From positions 29,703,915 to 29,767,914 of the forward strand of contig ML677343.1 in the NCBI GenBank assembly GCA_007922305.1: a DNA stretch of 64,000 nt, given 5' to 3'. The stretch is from Dermatemys mawii. Its lineage: Eukaryota; Chordata; Testudines; Dermatemydidae. Below the pieces are notes generated by a model. That model had not been told where the DNA came from, made no database searches, and saw nothing but the letters and a program-made list of their open reading frames with translations. A program made the translations under genes and the position numbers. The stretch's first letter is position 1. Each line of letters opens with the position of its first letter. This document shows, in pieces, positions 1 through 10,429 of the stretch.

Positions 1-274
1 CAAGCTTTCTGACTGTTCGCTGCAGCTGTGACTTGGACGCGGCATGTCCTGGAAGCATACTCCATGTGGACATGTTTAAAGAGATTCTGAGATTAGGAAA
101 ACATTACTGCACTACGGGAATAACACATTTCCGCTGCCTTTTCTGCCGCTAAACCTGAGAAAGTTTTTCCAGCAGAATAAGGATTATGTGATGACACTGA
201 ATAGTAAGAAAAAAAACAAAAAAACCGTCCGGGACTTTAATAACGTTCATTTTTAACATGAAGGGCAAAGGTCA
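1..274. other. No recognisable feature
   Basis: Mixed-composition single-copy-looking sequence with a short A-rich stretch near 208-226. No reading frame, repeat family or RNA gene was recognised here. Confidence 0.4.
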
Positions 275-381
275 GTTTCAAAAGGGCTCAGCATTAGCCT
301 AACTGTGCTCCCAGTGAAGTCACTATTAAACTCCCACTAACTTCAGGAGGAGCAGGGTTAGGCCAACTCTTTTGAAAACCC
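275..381. repeat. Palindromic hairpin-type element (TTTTCAAAAG family)
   Basis: The two ends are inverted copies: GTTTCAAAAG on the left and CTTTTGAAAAC on the right. The similarity continues inward: CTAACTGTGCTCCC on the left resembles the reverse complement of the right half around 345-365. This is the structure of a short non-autonomous hairpin element common in amniote genomes. Its class is not known to me. Similar ends occur at 39126-39193 and 52453-52533. Confidence 0.55.
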
Positions 382-720
382 CGCTCTGTTTTTCTCTATG
401 TGTGATAAAAGCAGCTTACATTAAAACACCATCCATTTTACTTTCTTCTGCCTGAGGATCAAATCTTCCCCAGGTGTTGGCCCTCATATTTGCCAGCTTT
501 CACTTTAAAATTGCCCTAATAGTTTTTCAAACTTCTTTCCACCCTATCTGATCTAATAGCTGCTTCCGCCCTTACCCCCTCTATCAGATTTTCTATTTTC
601 TCTCTTGAAAGCTCTTCTTTATCACCAGACCATCAGGAGCTAGGGAGTAATGCAGATGACAAATACTCTGGATGCACCTTCAGTCACATGTTTTGATCAG
701 ATGCTTTGGCAAGGATTGGT
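382..720. other. No recognisable feature
   Basis: Pyrimidine-leaning sequence around 480-610 and otherwise ordinary. No gene or repeat was recognised. Confidence 0.4.
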
Positions 721-821
721 GGGGTCCAGAAGAAGCTGTGACTCCTTGTCTTTGACCAGAAGGCAGAATCACCTTAACATGGAGACGTGGAGGTGAAGAA
801 AAGAGGAAAGATGGCTGGAGT
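721..821 (+). repeat. Direct repeat pair, copy 1
   Basis: About 100 bp that recurs in the same orientation at 2564-2656. Both copies share GTCCAGAAGAAGCTGTGAC, TTTGACCAGAAGGCAG and GGTGAAGAAAAGAGGAAAGA. This copy has an extra 8 bp (AGACGTGG) next to GGAGGTG. It may be an unclassified dispersed repeat or a local segmental duplication. Confidence 0.75.
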
Positions 822-1145
822 CTGCAGACTTATGCCTCAACCACCACCCGTGCCCCCCCCCCCAAAAAATCCTCCCTCAAATTCATTTTCTCTTTACTAC
901 TGATTCTCTCAGAAACATCTTCTGTTACTCTACTTCAACAAGAACATGGCAGTCCCATTGCCAGCCATAGTGGCAGAACTAAACAGGCCACTTCATGCAA
1001 TGGAGTGAGGCAGAATGTTTGAGGGACTGAGGGAAGCAAGAATTGTTGTAGCCCAATTCCATGACGAAACAAAAAACATTCTACTGGCATAACTAGGTGA
1101 GTTAGGGGTGTGATTTATTAACCAACATAGCTATAGAGGTATAAG
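822..1145. other. No recognisable feature; short C-run
   Basis: A run of about a dozen C followed by A occurs near 855-868. Nothing else was recognised. Confidence 0.4.
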
Positions 1146-1292
1146 CCCAGTTTGCTTGAAGCTGGGAGTGGGCGACAGAGGATGGATCACTGGGTGATGA
1201 CCTGTTCTGACCTATGAGGCCCTTGGCGCTGGCCACTATCGGAAGACAGGACAGGGGGCTAGATGGACCTTTGGTCTGACCCAGTATAGGCT
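1146..1292 (+). mobile_element. CR1 LINE 3' end fragment
   Basis: The block CTAGATGGACCTTTGGTCTG followed by ACCCAGTATAGGC is the characteristic 3' terminus of a common sauropsid CR1 subfamily, here in sense orientation. Upstream text (gaggatggatcactgggtga, 1179-1198) fits the 3' untranslated region of the same family. It is a 5'-truncated dead copy. The antisense counterpart of this subfamily is at 12130-12400. Confidence 0.8.
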
Positions 1293-1314
1293 TCTCTCAA
1301 GGGCTTCTCTCAAG

Positions 1315-1445
1315 GGACGGATATAAACTGTATGGGCAGAAGCCCTCTTATGCTGTGATAAGCTGCATATACACAACGAGGGATAGATAATACTGCTATA
1401 CCAGGATAGCAATGCCAGCAGCTCTTCTAGTGTAGACAAGGTCTA
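1315..1445. mobile_element. DNA transposon remnant (GTAGACAAG terminus)
   Basis: The stretch ending in CTAGTGTAGACAAGGTCT resembles the terminus of turtle non-autonomous DNA elements that carry TGTAGACAAGCC-like ends. The opposite end is missing, lost where the CR1 fragment abuts. Assignment is from memory only. Confidence 0.4.
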
Positions 1446-2194
1446 AAAGGTAGATACTGACCTAAACCTGAACCCCTTTCCTCACTCTAAATTTTGGGCA
1501 AGTTTGAACCCGGATCAGAACTTTGTGACTGGCCCAGCACTTCCTTAAAAGTTAGCATCAAGCTTACCCTGAAGTTATCCAAAGACACTGACAAATAGTT
1601 AGGAAAGGACTATGAGGCACAACACCTTTCACAAGGCTGTGAAAATTAAACACAGTTTTAAAACCTGCTTCCATTGGGGAGCTCTTGAGAACTAGGGGCT
1701 TGTGATGTTTCCAGGCCTACAGCGGCAAAGAACTGGAGGAGAGCTGGATTGCCAAAGTCCTGTTGAAAGCAAGCAAGCAATCTGGGGCATCATCATGAAA
1801 AATGAAACACGTCTCACCCTGTGTATCTCTGAGTCAAGTGACTTTTGTTTATTTACTTGCTCTTCATTTAGATTTTAGATCAGCAGCAGTTACCCAGCAA
1901 GCATGGGAGAAGCAGCTTAAATGAGTCCTCGTCCTACAGGACAAGACTGGAAACAGATCTGAGCGGTGAAGAAGCATTTTCAAAGGCAATGTTTTTGATC
2001 GTTTGTTTTTCTGTTTTCTTGGCCCCTTCTCAAAAGATCATGTTTCTGGAAGGGAAGTTTCCCCTGGTGAAGCGGCTGACCCATTGGCAATTGTACAAAG
2101 TGCTGAGTTTTTAGGAGATGATCTCATGCTTTTGAATTCAATCCCCTTTTGCTGATGAAAGCTGCTGATGAAGGGGAAGCTGGCAATGCTATGG
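1446..2194. other. No recognisable feature
   Basis: No gene, RNA or repeat family recognised. Short reading frames here have no protein-like character. Confidence 0.35.
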
Positions 2195-2375
2195 AGGAAG
2201 TATGGTCCAGTGGTGGGGGCGCTCGCCTGGGATACCAGAGACCTGCGTTCAAGTTCCCAGCTCGGCTGCAGATTTTCAGTGTGATCATAGACAAGTCTCT
2301 TTGGGCCTTAGTTCCTTGTCTGAGTAGTGGGGACGATAGCACAGCCCTACCTCAGAGCAGTAGGATGATGAGAGA
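2195..2375 (+). mobile_element. tRNA-derived SINE
   Basis: A tRNA-like head has a box-A-like GTCCAGTGGTGGGGGCGCTC and a box-B-like GCGTTCAAGTTCC about 35 bp later. A body follows with the features of vertebrate CORE-type SINEs (GACAAGTCTCTTTGGGCC, then a low-complexity end). It is a retroposed, diverged copy and not a tRNA gene. The head resembles the tRNA-like modules at 16345-16665. Confidence 0.7.
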
Positions 2376-2563
2376 GTCCAAAAAACTAGCCTAGCTAGAT
2401 CCCTATTAGAGAATACGGATGGCAATTTGTATGCTCTGAATGTGCTTCAAGTTGCAGAGAAATGCTACTGTGATGTGGCCTCTCTCTGCACTGATCTGGC
2501 ACATTCCCTCCGAGACACTTAAAACACTTCACAGATGTTAATGAACTAACACTTGGGTGAGGT

Positions 2564-2656
2564 AGGGTCCAGAAGAAGCTGTGACCCCTCGTCTTTGACC
2601 AGAAGGCAGCATCACCGTAACATGGAGGTGAAGAAAAGAGGAAAGACGGCTGGAGT
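2564..2656 (+). repeat. Direct repeat pair, copy 2
   Basis: Second copy of the block at 721-821, about 1.84 kb downstream in the same orientation, with scattered substitutions and without the 8-bp insertion. It directly abuts a SINE remnant. Confidence 0.75.
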
Positions 2657-2756
2657 GTTGTAAAGTATTTAGGAAGGGAAACTGAGGCACGCAGAGGATA
2701 CACGCCCAATGACTCGACCAATGAGTTACTGGTAGAGTTAGGAACAGAGTCCGGGG
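2657..2756 (-). mobile_element. MIR-like CORE-SINE fragment
   Basis: GGGAAACTGAGGCACGCAGAG followed by a decayed equivalent of the CTTGCCC..GTCAC core and GGCAGAG-like text is the reverse complement of the MIR/turtle SINE body. Only the 3' two thirds survive. Confidence 0.6.
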
Positions 2757-2758
2757 GC

Positions 2759-2925
2759 CAAAATTTTCAAAGAAGTAACTAGTGATTTTCGATCCTTTTT
2801 AGGTATCCATTCTGAGGCATCTTAAAGGAGCTCTATCTTCAATGGCTGGGGCCTCATCAGTTTCAGAAAATCAAGTCACTTGAAAGTGTCCCATGCTGGG
2901 ACCTCAAAAACTAAGGCACCCCACA
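2759..2925. repeat. Possible decayed hairpin element
   Basis: Left text (ccaaaattttcaaagaagta, then actagtgatttt) and right text (tcagaaaatcaagtcacttg) look like diverged arms of a palindromic element with ATTTTCA ends. The match is imperfect. Confidence 0.35.
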
Positions 2926-3187
2926 TCACTGATCAATCACACTGGAAAATCTTGCTGATTTCGAGGCTCCAGACTCCCATTCCTTTCTCTTAACCTTCAG
3001 ACGTCTGCCCCCTGCAGTGGACAGTAGTTTATAAAAAGCCTATTAATCCTTGTGTGTTTAGCCAACAGCTCATGCGGATGCAGTGAAGGTTATAAGGGCT
3101 TTGCTCAAACTTCTTTGGTTAGTCTGTATTTTGGGGCTGGCAAGAACACAACATGCCCTTCCGGTGACTCAGCTGACCGTGTTAAGT
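2926..3187. other. No recognisable feature
   Basis: Ordinary sequence before the MITE. No gene recognised. Confidence 0.35.
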
Positions 3188-3642
3188 CAGGGGTGGCCAA
3201 CCTGAGCCTGAGAAGGAGGCAGAATTTACCAATGAACATCGCCAAAGAGCCACAGTAATAGGTCAGGAGCCCCACATCCACTACCCCACTCTAGCCCCCC
3301 AATGCCTCCCGCCCACCGGCAGCCCCGCCACTCAGTGCTTCCCCTGCCCTTCCCACACCTCCCACCGCAAGCAGTTTTTGTGCAATGCGCAGGAGGATCT
3401 GGTGGGGAGGGGGAAAAAGTGATGGCATGGCAGGGGCGGGGGAAGGGGCAGGGGCCTTGGGGGAACGGGTGCAGTGGGGGCAGGGCCTGTGCCAGAGCAC
3501 AGTTGAGCAGTGAGCACCCCACAGCACATTGGAACGTTAGCATCTGTAGCTCGAGCCCCAGAGTCGGTGCCTATACAAGGAGCTGTATATTAACCTCTGA
3601 AGAGCTTCTTGTGGCTCCGGAGCCACAGATTGGCCATCCCTG
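3188..3642. mobile_element. hAT-type MITE with 8-bp target duplication
   Basis: Terminal inverted repeats CAGGGGTGGCCAACCTG and, read from the other end, CAGGGATGGCCAATCTG differ at two positions. Flanks are TGTTAAGT at 3180-3187 and GGTTAAGT at 3643-3650, an 8-bp duplication with one mismatch, as made by hAT transposases. The interior is GC-rich and non-coding. Short proline-rich frames inside it are by-products of composition. Confidence 0.88.
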
Positions 3643-3650
3643 GGTTAAGT

Positions 3651-4851
3651 GCTTCACCCATTGGCCCAAGCAATGGAAAAACTCCAAGGGGACTCCTTTC
3701 GGGTGATCGTGGGGTTCTCTGTTGAATGATCATTCTGCCTTAGGATCCACGCTCCCCAGCTGTCTTTCCTGATGCCAAACATTCATAAGGCCTCCAATTC
3801 AACAGCTTATCTTTCCCCACATCATAAAGAAATAGGCTGGAAACCAGCCAAGGGCACATAGAAGGGAAGATCCAACAGGAGTGTGGAAATGGTCAAGGGG
3901 AATATGTGCGTATTTATAAAACCAGAACAATGACTCCACAGAGTTCTGATAAGAGCTGCAGGAGTTATTTTTTACTCTCAATTTGGAATTCAGATTTTGA
4001 TTGTTTTGGTCCCCCCGCCCTTAAAATAAAAACACCTTTTAGTGGATGGAAAGGGTTAATTTATGGTCTGAATTCAGGTCTACCTGAGGGCCAAGGGAAA
4101 TGAGCTGTGTGAACTTAACTTAGTCCCTGATGGGCATTTGTTCATATCATAGATAGAACACAGTTCACAACACTCAACACGGTCTTAAACAGTTGACAAA
4201 CTCTGCTGGAAGGGTGGCCTGGATTTGTAAACAGCAGGGGATTTGCAATCCAGCCAGCAGGGCTGAAATCCATTGGCAGAACTGCCTGGGGAGACTCACA
4301 CAGCCTTGCCCTGGCTCGAAGCCTGGCCTCTGAAAGTGTTATCAATTGCTCGCTTTGGAGAACATTACAGATATCAAACTTTCCTTTTTTTTAATAGCCG
4401 CTCAAAGGATATGCAAATTTAGCTCAAGGTCAGAGGCATAAAAAGTTCTTTTTCTCATGCTCTCTTTTGTGGAAATACTAGGGCTCCTATGGCAGCTGTG
4501 ATGATATATCTTCGTGCAATGTCAGAGCAGAGGCTCAATTCATGGGCACACATTGCTGTGTGTATCACTCACAGCATTTACTGTAAGGTGATGTACCCCA
4601 GAGCAAGAGATTATCATCCTCAGAAGATCCCGTAGTACTCCATGAGAGTCACACTAAGCAAAATCCTCTATGGCTACACTGTTCTCCCCCATGTGATGCG
4701 AGTAATAATTTTCATGTGTTTCTGTTATCTTCTAATGTTGCTTTGGGGGTTGTTTGCTACTGATGCACAAGGGCCATAAAGTGTTTGTCTTAGATATGCA
4801 TCCACATAGGTGAGACCAGAAAGAACCCATCAACACTTCAGCATGTCAATT
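3651..4851. other. No recognisable feature
   Basis: About 1.2 kb of unique-looking AT-rich sequence. No repeat or gene was identified. Confidence 0.35.
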
Positions 4852-4922
4852 GAGTAACTTTACTCAGGTGAATAATCCCATTTAATTCAATGAAACCACT
4901 CACCTGAGTAAAATTATTCATG
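4852..4922. repeat. Palindromic hairpin element
   Basis: Perfect inverted arms TTTACTCAGGTGA (4859-4871) and TCACCTGAGTAAA (4900-4912) are separated by a short centre. Flanking GAGTAA and TTATTCATG extend the symmetry. It is typical of a short hairpin element with a CCCATT..CAATG centre, seen several times in this window. Confidence 0.7.
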
Positions 4923-5154
4923 TCTGCAGGATTAGGTTTTAAGGTTGTACCACAAAGTAACATTCACCCAGTTCCTATACATGCTTAACTAGACATACAA
5001 GGTTATGCTTCAGTTCTCTGTGATGACCAGACATCTACCTGAACAAAGCTGACCAAACTCTAGATATGAAAGGAAACGTCCAAAATTAGCACAGCACATC
5101 TAGGAATATTTTGGGGAACATTGAAGAACAGGATTTTTTTGTTTAGATAATAAA

Positions 5155-5347
5155 ATCTAGTGCTTTTCATCAGTTGATCGCTAAGCACTTTACAAAAGAG
5201 ATCGGTATAAATACCCGTATTTTACAGATAAGGAAACTGAGGCACAGAGCAGCAAAGTAACTTGCCCAAGGTCGCCCAGCAGGGCAGTGGCAGAGCAAAA
5301 CCCAGCTCTCCTGACACCTAGTCTAGTGCTCTATCCATGAGGTCACA
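5155..5347 (-). mobile_element. MIR-like CORE-SINE, nearly full length
   Basis: On the minus strand the order is a tRNA-like head (ATGGATAGAGCACTAGACTA), a core (GACCTTGGGCAAGTTACTT, CTGTGCCTCAGTTTCC), then a 3' tail with CTGATGAAAAGCACTAGA. This is the layout of the MIR-like SINEs abundant in turtles. Box B is degenerate, so the copy is old. Confidence 0.8.
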
Positions 5348-5904
5348 CACTCTAAATCGTGAAGAAAATGACATATTTTTCATTCATGTCCTATGACAAT
5401 CCCCGGAGTGGGTATTAAAAAAAAGATTCTAAACTCATGTTTAAAATAACTTATGTATCTTGGACACCCTTCCAAGTTCATCTCATGAATTCTGTGCATT
5501 AAGCCAAGGTCTTATACACTGTGTCATCAAGGGATCACATTTACAAATAAGCTTAAGAAGTGAAATAAAATCACTCTAGAAGGAGATAACTCACTCGCTG
5601 GCACGGAGCTAGAGGCTGAATTGATCTCCTGGCACATGTGCACACTACTGCATCTGCCAATAACACCCAGCAATTAGTCAGAGCTACAGTACACAGTGTT
5701 TATAGTCAAAGGTTGTAATGAAATCAACATCTTCTCTCATGAAGGGAACTTAACCCCTGTGTGTTTATTTAACAGCACAAAAAAATTTCCCCCAAGGATA
5801 TGCATAGTGAAATATTGGTTTTGATCTGAGAATGATTTGGTATGTAATGTATACATAACTTCTTTATATAGATATCTGCCAACAACAGAAAATCATTTTC
5901 TTAG
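5348..5904. other. No recognisable feature
   Basis: AT-rich sequence without an identified gene or repeat. Confidence 0.35.
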
Positions 5905-6140
5905 TGTGCTCTAGTTAGCAGATAGGGCCCTGGACTAGAACTCAGGAGACTGGGGTTTTATTCCTGGCTTTGTCCCTGACCCACTGTGTGACCCTGGACA
6001 AAACATTCATCTTTCTGGGCCAGTTTACCCTCCTGTCCTTTGCCTCTAAGATCTTTGGGGCAGGAGTTACCTCTTTCTACATCTTTGTACAGCACCAAGC
6101 GCAATGGCAGCTCTAGGTGCTATTGGAATATGAATAATCC
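5905..6140 (+). mobile_element. MIR-like CORE-SINE with long 3' tail
   Basis: The head (GATAGGGCCCTGGACTAGA) is followed by a diverged box B, the core text (CCACTGTGTGACCCTGGACA) and a tail containing GATCTTTGGGGCAGG and TTTGTACAGCACCAAGCGC. The same tail recurs at 23625-23760 and 60117-60190. Confidence 0.75.
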
Positions 6141-6488
6141 TATTAAGATCCACCCTATTTTACCCTTAATAGAAGAAGAGATTTCCCGCCCTTTTCAGCA
6201 AATTACCTTATGTGACATTTACATTTCTTTCCACTTCAGCCTTTTCTAATTAACTTTGCACAGTTTGTGTAAACAAAGAAATGAGATTTGGCAGTTTGGG
6301 GTGGGGGAGAACATTACACATCTATATCAACAGTGTAGAAGGAAACACTTGGTGCTGTCGATAGCCTGAGATGAGCGATGAAAGGTTTGGGATGTAGTCC
6401 AGCTATATTAATAGACTGCTTGTTGGTTTGCTTACAAAATTCTGAGTTTAGACCTAAATTATTTTGACTTGTGATACAGCAGCGGTAA

Positions 6489-6993
6489 GGATTGGGTGTG
6501 AATAATGAAGTAATCATAATTGAGTGTGAATAATGAAGTAATAATAATTGGGTGTGAATAATGACGTAATAATTGGGTGTGAATAAGTAATAATAATAAT
6601 TAATAATTATTATGAATAATAATTATATTAATACTACTAATAATAAATAATAATGTATATAATAGAATAATAAATACTATTAATATAATAAATATTATTA
6701 TATATAATATAATAAATAATATATTATAATATAATTATATATATTATATATTATATTATAATAATATAATATATATTATAATATATTACTATATATTATA
6801 ATATATTATATTATATATAAGTATATATAATATAATAAATAATATAAATAAATATAATAATAAATAATATATTAATCATTGATTATTAATAATAATTAAT
6901 AATACTAAAAATAATGTGAATAAGTAATAATAACAATAATAATAATTGGGTGTGAATAATAAAGCAATAATAATTGGGTGTGAATAATGAAGT
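6489..6993. repeat. 27-bp minisatellite flanking a TA-rich expansion
   Basis: Copies of a roughly 27-bp unit containing TTGGGTGTGAATAATGAAG occur at about 6491, 6519, 6546 and 6571 on the left and about 6945 and 6974 on the right, with a degenerate copy near 6913. Between them (about 6594-6940) lies almost pure A and T, made of TAA and TATA tracts with many self-complementary stretches. The unit itself ends in TAATAAT, which probably seeded the central expansion. Confidence 0.85.
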
Positions 6994-9138
6994 GGAAAAG
7001 CCAAGAATGGGATAAATACTGGGGTTTGGATCTATTAAAAGGTGGGATGAAAGAGTTTTCTACCTGCCGAAAGGTCAGTTCAATATTTTAGCCATCTAAG
7101 GATCAAGTTTTAAATACCTAGACCCCTTAAAACCCAGTGGGATTGACTCAGCCCTTCTTTCTTCCACAGTAAATAAAGTGTGATGCAGTGTACTACAAAT
7201 GGGTCTTTCAGCAGAGATTGCATGAATCAAAGATCTATGGACCAGATTTTGCCCCTATGGGCCTAAATTGCCTCAGGGGCATTTTGCATCAGGTAGGCAC
7301 GATGCCTGCTCTAGTGATCCAGGGTGTAGGAGGCGTATGCCCCGTGTTACACCTCGTAAGTGGATGCAGACTGAGCTCCCTTTCACGGTTAGCCAGCTTT
7401 GCTGAGGTAGTGCAAACTCACAGGTCTTCTTTAGAGTGGCGTGTGCCCTTGGGGTGCGAGCAGATACTAGTTCCTGCACTCAGGTGAGGGACAAAGTTTG
7501 TGGAAAGCCACTAAGGGCACAAAGTCAGAGAAAGCTTCTTAAACCTCCCCTCTCTAAGCCACAAGCCAGCTCTTTAAAAGCAGAGGTCCTCTGGCAGGCA
7601 TAAAAATGTGGGTGCAATCACCATGATTTATTCCACATTTGTATTATCAATAGACGGCCAGCATTTTCAAATACCCTGGACAAAAGCAGGGATGCCTTTT
7701 TGTGGGGGATGACTCAGGGAGGCACCTAGTTGAAAATGAAGCCCTCGGTTTAGTACAACCTCTGATTCCATGATTCAGCATCCAGTTCGAATCCCTTCTC
7801 ACCCTAGGAGTTCTTACTGCTTTGGGCTTCCTCCAGAGCCTTCACCCAACATCCTTCAGCCTCCTAGAGAGCTCTCCCTGTCCTGGCTGCTGATGGAGAA
7901 CTGCCAATTCCATTGTCAACAAGCCAGTTGCTGATTCGCTGAAGAGAGATGAAGAGGATGGGGAAGTTAGAAGTGTGTAAAAACAGATTCTAATGAAGAG
8001 CGCTCATTTATATTCTTCTCCTTTTCTCTGTTTAGCATTTCATTTTACAGCCACACCTGAACCTGTTCCACTCTTCCTTGTGTGTGGTCTCCGTATTTCC
8101 AGCTTTGTAGCTCTCCAATTGATATTGACATTTTCGGTATCGGATAACGCTCTTTTCTTTGTCGATAGGAGGAGGCCACATTGGTTGCTATGGTAGATCA
8201 TCTTCCAGCACTTCGTAGTTTGGAAGGGGGAAGACTAGGTGAGTGTCAGGAAGGAAAGAGAGCAGGAACTCATAACAGTAAAGGAATGACACGATGAAGC
8301 CAAGACTAATGGGGTTGTAATTGGAATGGATGGATTTTCTGAGATATTTGGAGGAAACAACCACCAGGATGTAGCGACAGTATCTATCCATGGGGAAGGG
8401 GGAGAAGGAAACATGGGAGTCAACAATGAAACCAAGGTGGTGGAGCTGCTGACAGCTATGGAGAAGGGAGGGGGAGGGGAAGAAAGACAGGCAATTTTAT
8501 CTTTAACATGTTCAGTTTACACTGATATAGCATGTTAAGGAGTAAACGTCAGAGATGTCTGGAGATGGCTAATTGTCCAGGAAATCTTTACAATGAAAAC
8601 AAATGATCATTTTAGCCACTGTCAGGCCATTAATGTTTCAGTTTCTAAATAGCACTGGCTCATTTCCCCATAAAACTCCTTCTCCCAGGTCTCAATAAAT
8701 GGCTTTAATCTAGTAATCATCCAAACTTTTAAGTGGTTATGTGGCAACCCCTTTATATGCGCTTCATTTCAGCTCCACATATAAACACATTGCAAATTAG
8801 CAATCAGGTTAAACCCCATTTCACAGTAATAATCTGATGCAAACCAGACACTAATTCATATGCATCAGTCAAAACAAACGTACCTGTGGACCATCAAACA
8901 TAAACTTCTTCCATACTGCTGCATTATAGGTTAAGTAACTTGTATGTCTTTTCTTTTGCCACAGGGCTGTAACTTGGTTCCTTTGCAATAGCAGGATTCG
9001 AGAAACACTGTTAGAAGACATGGGAACAGCTTTAGGGGAAAGGAGCTGGCCTAGTATTTAAAGTGAATGTAAACACGTTAAGGTCAGATTTCAGGAAACT
9101 TTAGAGCCAGCCAATAGAGAAAAACAGGAACAAGATTT
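6994..9138. other. No recognised gene; unique-looking sequence
   Basis: Moderately GC-rich unique-looking sequence occupies about 7190-7900, and AT-rich sequence follows. No family or exon was recognised. A possible conserved non-coding block at 8590-8880 is listed separately. Confidence 0.3.
8590..8880. promoter_or_regulatory. Possible conserved non-coding element
   Basis: The stretch has no repeat character and is dense in homeodomain-like TAAT cores (CATTAATG, TAATCATC, CACTAATTCA) plus ATGCAAAC-like and TATGCA words. Such texture is common in developmental enhancers. This is an impression from composition only. Confidence 0.15.
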
Positions 9139-9235
9139 GTAGATTCTAAAGCCAGAAAGGACCACTGTGATCATCTAATCTGACCGTCTGCATAAAACTC
9201 CGGGCCTTGGAACTTCCTACTTCCTGGAGGTGCAG
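9139..9235 (-). mobile_element. CR1 LINE 3' end fragment
   Basis: TAGATTCTAAAGCCAGAAAG followed by GACCACTGTGATCATCTAAT is the reverse complement of the CR1 3' terminus. Only about 100 bp survive. Confidence 0.8.
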
Positions 9236-10293
9236 AGGCTAATCCTGGAAATCTGGGTGCAAACTCTCTCTCAGATTAGGGTCCAAATTAAAATGTGTTT
9301 GGTATCTCATCATGATCCCCATTTATTTATGTAAGTTAAAAAGGTCACTTGATAGTAGAACCAGTTAAAATATTTTAACATTTTGAAGAAAATTCGTTGC
9401 CAACATTTTCCATATTTTTTATTCGCTGTTTTGCAACCAATGTGCAGCGTGATCAAGATATTTCAAAAAATCAAACTGATGATGACCTGCATTTTTTTGA
9501 CCTGCTCTTCCAGGCAGCTGAATAAATTTTAGCCTGATTATCTCTGATCGGAATTTGTCATTGGAATACCAGAACATTATGGGTCTGAATCACCTGGAAT
9601 TTATGCACAGTTTTACTGGAGGAGCTCTATTTATTTCAATGGACTTACTATAGAATTACTCCACAGAACGACAGGACAATCAGGTTGCATAGGCTGTGGC
9701 TGAGGTGAATTGGCAGAGCTGTCTATGGAAAGCAGGTGGAGTATTTAACTTCATTATGCCTGGCCCAAGCCAGCCTTATTAGCCCATCACTTTCAAAAGC
9801 ACAAAACTCACAGATAAGTGAAAATAAGAAGTGCTTTAGGGAAAAGACAAAGATTTTTTTAAAGTCATTGGTCTTTCCATTTAAACAAGGTATTACATGG
9901 GGTAGAAATATCTGAGGAATGCTCTATAGCTATTTGATAAGGCCAAAAAGTATTTTGATTAGAGCTGATCAAAAAAAACAGAACCTCAGTCCCATGGGCG
10001 ATTCCAATACTTTGACATTTGGACAAATCAGGACAAAAAGTGAAAATATCAACACTTTTCATGACTGAAAAATTCCCAAAAATGTTGCTTCAGAAATGTG
10101 GAAGCATTTCATTCCAAGTCCACACGAACCTCTGTGTCCACATCAGCTGCTGCAATACATCATGGTAGTCTCATACATGCAGTGAATATGGGAGATGTAG
10201 TCCAGGTGGAAAGCCCGTCCCCTAGGAAAGAATAAGGTCACGAGACATGCAAACTATAGCTGTCATGAACCATCACAGCAGCTCAGGAGGATT
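9236..10293. other. No recognisable feature
   Basis: AT-rich sequence. The part near 9960-10080 has the A/T-run texture of a decayed repeat but no clear family. Confidence 0.3.
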
Positions 10294-10421
10294 TAGGGTG
10301 ACCAGATGTCCAGATTTTATAAGGACAATTGTGACTTTTGGGTCTTTTCTTACATAGGTTCCTATCTTCCTTCCCCCCTTTCCCAGTCCTGATTTTTCAC
10401 ACTTGCTACCTAGTCACCCTA
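10294..10421. mobile_element. hAT-type MITE with perfect 8-bp target duplication
   Basis: The 128-bp element starts TAGGGTGAC and ends GTCACCCTA, an exact inverted match. It is bounded by GGAGGATT at 10286-10293 and GGAGGATT at 10422-10429, a perfect 8-bp duplication. A related copy sits at 22127-22235. It is too short to encode anything and was moved by a hAT transposase supplied elsewhere. Confidence 0.93.
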
Positions 10422-10429
10422 GGAGGATT

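Noticed and set aside
2195..2375. Possible tRNA gene
   Set aside because: Boxes A and B are present, but the acceptor stem and anticodon arm do not fold and a SINE body follows.
3226..3706. Open frames of 60-134 codons on both strands
   Set aside because: They overlie the hAT MITE at 3188-3642 and come from its GC-rich interior.
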